64,000 nucleotides of DNA. Source: Desulfosarcina ovata subsp. ovata (lineage in GTDB: Bacteria > Desulfobacterota > Desulfobacteria > Desulfobacterales > Desulfosarcinaceae). The notes under the pieces were generated by a model. The model was not told the origin of the DNA. It saw nothing but the letters and a program-made list of their open reading frames with translations, and searched no databases. A program made the translations under genes and the position numbers. Positions 60,018 to 64,000 of this stretch are shown in pieces. The first letter of the stretch is position 1. Every line of letters begins with the position of its first letter. The stretch is from contig NZ_AP021879.1 in NCBI RefSeq assembly GCF_009689005.1, forward strand, positions 4,154,001-4,218,000, in the 5' to 3' direction.

Positions 60018-60326
60018 ATGGGTATCCAAAAACAATTTTTAAAGCGCAAACCGATATGTAAGGTTACCTTCAAAATTGCAAAAGCAGTTGCCAATGCAAG
60101 TCAAAGCGCTCACGTCGTGGGGGAGTTCAACGGCTGGTCGATTTCCGCAACCCCCATGAAAAAACTGAAGAACGGGGCTTTCAAAACAACCGTCGATCTT
60201 AAGATCGGCCGGTCTTATCAGTTCCGGTATCTTTTAGACAAATATAATTGGGAAAATGATCCCGAAGCCGACGGGCTTTTGCCCACGCCGTTTGGCGACA
60301 GCCGGAATTCGGTAATTCGTCTATAA
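60018..60326 (+). CDS. Glycogen-binding (CBM48/AMPK-beta-like) domain protein
   Basis: A 102-residue protein that consists almost only of an E-set/CBM48 domain: VTFKIAKAVANASQSAHVVGEFNGWSISATPMKKLKNGAFKTTVDL, then YQFRYLLDKYNWENDPEAD. The GEFNGW and YQFRYLLD motifs are those of AMPK-beta and isoamylase N-terminal domains, which bind glycogen or act as small regulatory modules. GGAGGGGAGC precedes the ATG. Control by the leader at 59820 is inferred. No glycogen enzymes are nearby. Confidence 0.85.
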   Translation: MGIQKQFLKRKPICKVTFKIAKAVANASQSAHVVGEFNGWSISATPMKKLKNGAFKTTVDLKIGRSYQFRYLLDKYNWENDPEADGLLPTPFGDSRNSVIRL

Positions 60327-60361
60327 CAATCTTGCTCTGGGGATTATAGCGAGGTGAAACC

Positions 60362-60703
60362 ATGCACAGAAAAAGAACTGAACAAAAAAACGATCCGCGT
60401 ATCATCAAACGGAGCCCCACTGAGGTTGCCGTCATCTGCAGTCCCTTTACCAGCAGCGGCATGAACAGCGCTACCGATGGCGTAATGTATAACTTCTCCA
60501 CCCACGGCAGCTATCTTGAAGCACGAAAAAAGTTCAATACCGGCACCATTCTTATTGTGAGAACCGTCGGTCACAAAAAGGTTTCGTTATCCAAGGAAGA
60601 TGCCAACCCGCGACTTATTGGTCTGGCGGAAATCAAATGGCTGAAACGAATTGACGACAAGGAAAAGCATCGATATGGGATCGGGCTGCAATACATACTA
60701 TGA
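60362..60703 (+). CDS. PilZ-like domain protein
   Basis: A 113-residue protein with a PilZ-like arrangement: a basic start (RKRTEQKNDPRIIKRSP), then MYNFSTHGSYLEARKKFNTGTILIVRTV in the position of the D/NxSxxG motif, and a C-terminal strand HRYGIGLQYIL. The canonical RxxxR is present only in weakened form (RKRTEQKNDPR), so c-di-GMP binding is uncertain. It is 35 bases after the CBM48 gene and shares its transcript. A bidirectional terminator follows. Confidence 0.6.
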   Translation: MHRKRTEQKNDPRIIKRSPTEVAVICSPFTSSGMNSATDGVMYNFSTHGSYLEARKKFNTGTILIVRTVGHKKVSLSKEDANPRLIGLAEIKWLKRIDDKEKHRYGIGLQYIL

Positions 60704-60705
60704 GA

Positions 60706-60752
60706 AACGGCGGCTCAGGAAAGTTGCGTTTTTCCTGAAGCCGTTGTTTTTT
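60706..60752. terminator. Bidirectional terminator
   Basis: The stem AACGGC-GG-CTCAGGAAA pairs with TTTCCTGA-AGCCGTT, followed by GTTTTTT. It lies between the convergent PilZ-like and DUF169 genes. Confidence 0.8.
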
Positions 60753-60766
60753 ACACAAAGGATTGA

Positions 60767-61555
60767 TCAACTCCAATCCGTTGATATCTTTAACCGTTTC
60801 CAGGCCCTGGTCCCCAACACGCTTTCCGGCCATACCGCCACCATCTTTTTAAACAGGCTAAAGGGAACAACATAGGTCAGGCCCCCTGTTTTAAGGTACT
60901 TGAGGCCGTTTATATCAAAGCAGCCGACCACTGCCTTTTGTTCTCCCATGCAAAGCAATTTTCTGGGCCATGCGATCAAGTTGCAGCAGGCCATGCCAAA
61001 GGGGGTGCATACCGCTTGGGGGTCACGGGTCACAAAGGTCGTCAACCCATTCAGACCGATCAGGGCCCCGGGGCCTGGGAAAAAGGCCACCAGTTCGGGC
61101 TGCTCATCTTTTTTAAACAACCCCAGGGGCTGGGTCACCAGGAAACGGCCCGTTGCCCGGGGCGGCTCAAACCCATCATAAAAGGCTTTTCCGGTTTCCG
61201 GACCGTCCACATAACGCTCCCCTTCAAAACGCCCGGGAATGCCTGTTGAGAGGAGATCCGGCTCAAAGTCCTCGTAATGGGGTTTGAATCCCATGAAAAA
61301 GGCCCCGCCCAGGCAGCCATAACGGGTATGGTCAAAATAGGCCGCCTTATTTTCACGACAGGCCCGCCGTACTTTTCCCAACACGCAGGAATTCCAGTGC
61401 ATCTCTCCGTCCGGGGCCTCTGCCAGTCGGCCCAGGGGAACCTGGGCTCTGGGGGCATATCCCGATGAGGGCTGCCGGTCTGTGTAAAAGATGCCTAGTG
61501 GCTCTTGGGTAAGGCCCAACGCTTCCATTAACGGTTCATGTTTTAACGGTTCCAT
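60767..61555 (-). CDS. DUF169 family protein
   Basis: A 262-residue soluble protein with the DUF169 pattern. Near the start LGLTQEPLGIFYTD (the usual EPVGI/VKF region). In the middle CVLGKVRRACRENKAAYFDHTRYGCLGGAFFMGF, with three cysteines. Then FFPGPGALIGLNGLTTFV and a C-terminal ACCNLIAWPRKLLCMGEQKAVVGCFD. These conserved cysteines hint at a cofactor or metal. The family is frequent in methanogens and sulfate reducers and has no proven role. It is co-directional with, and downstream of, the EamA-type gene. Confidence 0.85.
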   Translation of the reverse strand: MEPLKHEPLMEALGLTQEPLGIFYTDRQPSSGYAPRAQVPLGRLAEAPDGEMHWNSCVLGKVRRACRENKAAYFDHTRYGCLGGAFFMGFKPHYEDFEPDLLSTGIPGRFEGERYVDGPETGKAFYDGFEPPRATGRFLVTQPLGLFKKDEQPELVAFFPGPGALIGLNGLTTFVTRDPQAVCTPFGMACCNLIAWPRKLLCMGEQKAVVGCFDINGLKYLKTGGLTYVVPFSLFKKMVAVWPESVLGTRAWKRLKISTDWS

Positions 61556-61608
61556 TTCCTTCTCCTTTGGCCAAAGGGCTCGCGAAAAGTTATTTCTTAC
61601 CTACAGAC

Positions 61609-62022
61609 TCAGCTGGTAAAAAAATAGATGGCTGCAAAGGCGCTGATAATGCCCAGCCCCTCCCTCAGGGTAATGGGTTCTTTTAGCACCAGCCATCCCA
61701 AAGCAAGGGTAATCACTGGTGACAATGACGTGAACATGGCGACCACAGACACCTTTCCGGACTTGACGGCAAAAAGAAATCCAAGGGCACCGGTAAGGCC
61801 CAGGATCCCGGTAAAAATGGCCAGGCAAATGCCTTTGGGATTGATATCGGGCCTGAAATCAAGCAGGGAGAGAACCACGCTGCCCACGATAATGGAACCC
61901 ACAACTTCATAGACCATGGCGCTCATGGGGTGGATGTACCGGGTGGTGATCTTGGGGATGAAGCTCCATACGCCCCAGCATACCAGGGTCAGGGAGGCGG
62001 GCAAAATCCATTGGGATAGCAT
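61609..62022 (-). CDS. Half-size EamA/DMT-type transporter
   Basis: A 137-residue membrane protein with five hydrophobic helices, i.e. one EamA unit rather than two: ILPASLTLVCWGVWSFIPKI, MVYEVVGSIIVGSVVLSLL, ILGLTGALGFLFAV, VVAMFTSLSPVITLALGWLVLKEPI and GLGIISAFAAIYFF. Short DMT proteins act as dual-topology dimers. Substrate is unknown. A ribosome site AAAGGAG is upstream of the ATG. It precedes the DUF169 gene on the minus strand. Confidence 0.85.
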   Translation of the reverse strand: MLSQWILPASLTLVCWGVWSFIPKITTRYIHPMSAMVYEVVGSIIVGSVVLSLLDFRPDINPKGICLAIFTGILGLTGALGFLFAVKSGKVSVVAMFTSLSPVITLALGWLVLKEPITLREGLGIISAFAAIYFFTS

Positions 62023-62191
62023 TGGGCAAATCTCCTTTTTTCTATTTTCAGGTTAAGTTTGGAAGACTTGCCTTCCTAAGTAACAAGCCAACGTTCCGAT
62101 TCCGTTCCCCAAAGCGTGACACGGGCGTTTCCAATTAAAAATTGTCAAGCCCCGGGGGATAAGATAAGTTTCCGCCCAGGAGAACCAGCCC

Positions 62192-64000
62192 ATGACCCAG
62201 ATTGAATTTTTATTCTTCGGTCCCCCATGTTTCCGCGTGAACGGTACGGCAGTAAAGATCGGCCGGCGAAAGGCCGTTGCCCTGGCCGCCTACCTGGCTG
62301 TTACCGGGAAAGTCCATTCCAGGGAAAAGCTGGCTACCATGTTCTGGCCGGAAAGCGACCCGGCAAGGTCCAGGGCATCGCTTCGCAAGGCCCTCTGGCT
62401 CATGGCAAAGACGCTGGGAACGTCCTGGCTGAGCATCGACAGGGAAACCATCGGTTTTGTACCCCATGCAAACCTGCAGGTGGATGTGAACCGGTTCCTG
62501 GAATGTGCCGCCGTGCTTCCCCAAAAGGAGGGCGAGGTGGGGGAAAACCGCCCGGAGCCCTTCCAACCGGAACGGATCAACGCGCTGGAAGAAGCTGCGC
62601 AGATCTGCAAACGCTCGTTTCTTTCGGGTTTTTCCCTCAACGATGCCCCGGATTTCGAGGACTGGCAGCTGGAGCAGGCTGAGTACTTGAAAGGCCGGGC
62701 CGCTGAAGTCCTGGGATTCCTTGCCCGTTTTGGGATCAACCGGGGCACGTATTCACAAGCGGTTTCCCATGCCCGGCAACTGGTGGCCCTGGATCCCCTG
62801 GATGAAGGCGCGCAGCGGCTGCTGATCCGCCTTTACGAGAAGGCAGGACACCCCGGCCTTGCCATCCGTCAGTATGAGAAATGCAAAGCCCTGCTGGAAA
62901 AGGAACTGGGCGTCCTGCCCGAAGATAAGACAACCGCCCTTGGGGAACGTATCCGCAACACCAACCGGGATGGGCAGATCAATTCAGACAATGCCCCGCC
63001 CCGGACCAACCTGCCGGCCCGGTCCACATGCTTCGTGGGCCGAAAGGATGACATAAACGCTTTGGTGGGAAAGATAACGGCTCCGGAAGTGCGGCTTCTT
63101 ACCCTGACCGGGCCGGGAGGCATCGGCAAGACCCGGCTGGCCCTTGAGCTTGCAGAAATCCTCATGAATTGTTTTCCCGATGGGGTGTTTTTTATCGGGA
63201 TGGCAGGCTTACGGACACCCGGCGAGCTTGCTGGCGAACTGCTCAAGGCCCTGGGGCCGGAATCCGACAGGAAAACCGGATTGGAAGGGCAGATCGTCAA
63301 TTTTCTGCGGCACAGGAAAGCCTTGCTGGTGATGGACAATTTCGAACACCTGGCCGAAGGGGGAGGTCTTGTCCTAACATTGCTGGAACAGGCACCCAAT
63401 CTTAATATTCTGGTCACATCAAGAATCCGGCTGATGCTCGAGGGTGAGCATCTCTTCCCTGTTCCGGATCTTTCCCGCCCCCCTCTGTCCGGCCGTGAAA
63501 AGGCGGTCGCCATATGCCGGGCCGAGGAAACCTGGGACGCGGTCGCCCTTTTCCTTTCCGCTGCCAGGAGAGTCAGGCCGACTGTCAAATTGGATGCGGA
63601 TAATTTTCAGGCCGTATCACGGATCTGCGACCTGACCGGGGGCATGCCGCTGGCCCTGATCCTGGCGGCCGGATGGATGGATGTATTCCCCCCGGAAAAA
63701 ATCGCGGACAGGATTCGGGAAAGCCTGGATTTTTTAAGAACCGATATCCGGGATATGCCTGAACGCCATCAGAGCATCCTGGCTGTATTGGACACCTCCT
63801 GGACCTGTCTGTCCAAAGAAGAGAAAGACCTTTTGATGAAACTTGCCGCTTTCCGGCACAGTTTTACGCTTGAGGCGGTTTCCCGGGTCATGGAAATCGA
63901 GCCTGAAACGGCCGTTCGCCGGACAACGGGGCTGGCAAGAAAGTCCCTGCTCCGGGCGGATCCCGAAACCGGGCGTTTTGAAATGCATCCCTTGTTAAGG
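62192..64000 (+). CDS. BTAD/SARP-like regulator with NTPase domain (3' end beyond window)
   Basis: The frame is open for 603 codons from an ATG at 62192 (CAGGAGAAC upstream) to the window edge. Residues about 1-95 are an OmpR/SARP-like winged helix (GRRKAVALAAYLAVTGKVHSREKLATMFWPESDPARSRASLRKALW). Residues about 95-255 are the bacterial transcriptional activation domain with TPR-like helices (DPLDEGAQRLLIRLYEKAGHPGLAIRQYEKCK). Then an NB-ARC/STAND-type NTPase begins with LLTLTGPGGIGKTRLALELAE and LLVMDNFEHL. Such proteins integrate signals through NTP hydrolysis and activate nearby genes. It is divergent from the EamA/DUF169 pair, which may be its target. Confidence 0.85.
   Translation, partial: MTQIEFLFFGPPCFRVNGTAVKIGRRKAVALAAYLAVTGKVHSREKLATMFWPESDPARSRASLRKALWLMAKTLGTSWLSIDRETIGFVPHANLQVDVNRFLECAAVLPQKEGEVGENRPEPFQPERINALEEAAQICKRSFLSGFSLNDAPDFEDWQLEQAEYLKGRAAEVLGFLARFGINRGTYSQAVSHARQLVALDPLDEGAQRLLIRLYEKAGHPGLAIRQYEKCKALLEKELGVLPEDKTTALGERIRNTNRDGQINSDNAPPRTNLPARSTCFVGRKDDINALVGKITAPEVRLLTLTGPGGIGKTRLALELAEILMNCFPDGVFFIGMAGLRTPGELAGELLKALGPESDRKTGLEGQIVNFLRHRKALLVMDNFEHLAEGGGLVLTLLEQAPNLNILVTSRIRLMLEGEHLFPVPDLSRPPLSGREKAVAICRAEETWDAVALFLSAARRVRPTVKLDADNFQAVSRICDLTGGMPLALILAAGWMDVFPPEKIADRIRESLDFLRTDIRDMPERHQSILAVLDTSWTCLSKEEKDLLMKLAAFRHSFTLEAVSRVMEIEPETAVRRTTGLARKSLLRADPETGRFEMHPLLR

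Overview
The window looks like chromosomal DNA of a GC-rich, sulfate-reducing deltaproteobacterium of the Desulfobacterales (Desulfosarcina-like). The evidence is indirect: many sigma-54 activators and Cache-domain histidine kinases, a cytochrome c' / cytochrome b561 pair, a TAXI receptor, DUF169 and DUF2284 proteins, an SfrB-like flavoprotein, and a very large FeoB. No rRNA, tRNA or CRISPR array was seen.

Layout. 1-3.8 kb: a partial mltA and molybdenum-cofactor genes (moaC, a moaE-like gene, mobA on minus; moaB/mogA on plus), then a MazG-like pyrophosphohydrolase. 3.9-6.4 kb: an ExeA-like ATPase and a TAXI receptor. 7.2-11.9 kb: a PAS/sigma-54 activator, a -24/-12 promoter with an upstream palindrome, and separate P5C dehydrogenase and proline dehydrogenase genes, a self-contained proline catabolism unit. 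12.3-21.6 kb: an old yellow enzyme, a hotdog protein, cytochromes c' and b561, an SfrB-like fusion, HMG-CoA lyase-like, aroD, aroK and an MFS exporter.

21.6-39.2 kb is an iron island and the most notable part of the window. It holds feoA-feoB, two exported proteins, three P1B-type ATPases, a FeoB-associated Cys-rich peptide, an HMA2-like protein, several small glycine-zipper or membrane-hairpin proteins (one with 31-residue Gly/Pro/Tyr tandem repeats), an XRE-like protein, a YaaW-type protein, a multi-FeoA-domain protein, a STAS-like protein and a flavodoxin. The last ATPase has an SCA motif in place of CPC in its metal-site helix, as expected for the P1B-6 group that includes FezB of ferrosomes. 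I infer a ferrosome-like iron-storage organelle locus. A leader element (GTCTTACG - hairpin - AGTGAAGGCG - terminator) occurs before feoA, before the STAS-like gene and again at 59.8 kb before a glycogen-binding-domain gene. I do not recognise it as a known riboswitch.

39.4-44.6 kb: a sigma-54 regulator remnant, DUF2284, a Na+/Ca2+ antiporter, a TauE/SafE permease and a small membrane protein. 44.8-59.6 kb: a signalling cluster with a histidine kinase interrupted by a 2,854-bp insertion sequence (8-bp target duplication), an NtrC-type regulator, a receiver-CBS protein, a kinase lacking the phospho-accepting histidine, a GNAT-deacetylase fusion, a further kinase and a receiver. 60-64 kb: the glycogen-binding protein, a PilZ-like protein, DUF169, a half-size EamA transporter and a BTAD/NTPase regulator running off the end. 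Several palindromic MITE-like repeats are scattered through the window, mainly around the iron island.
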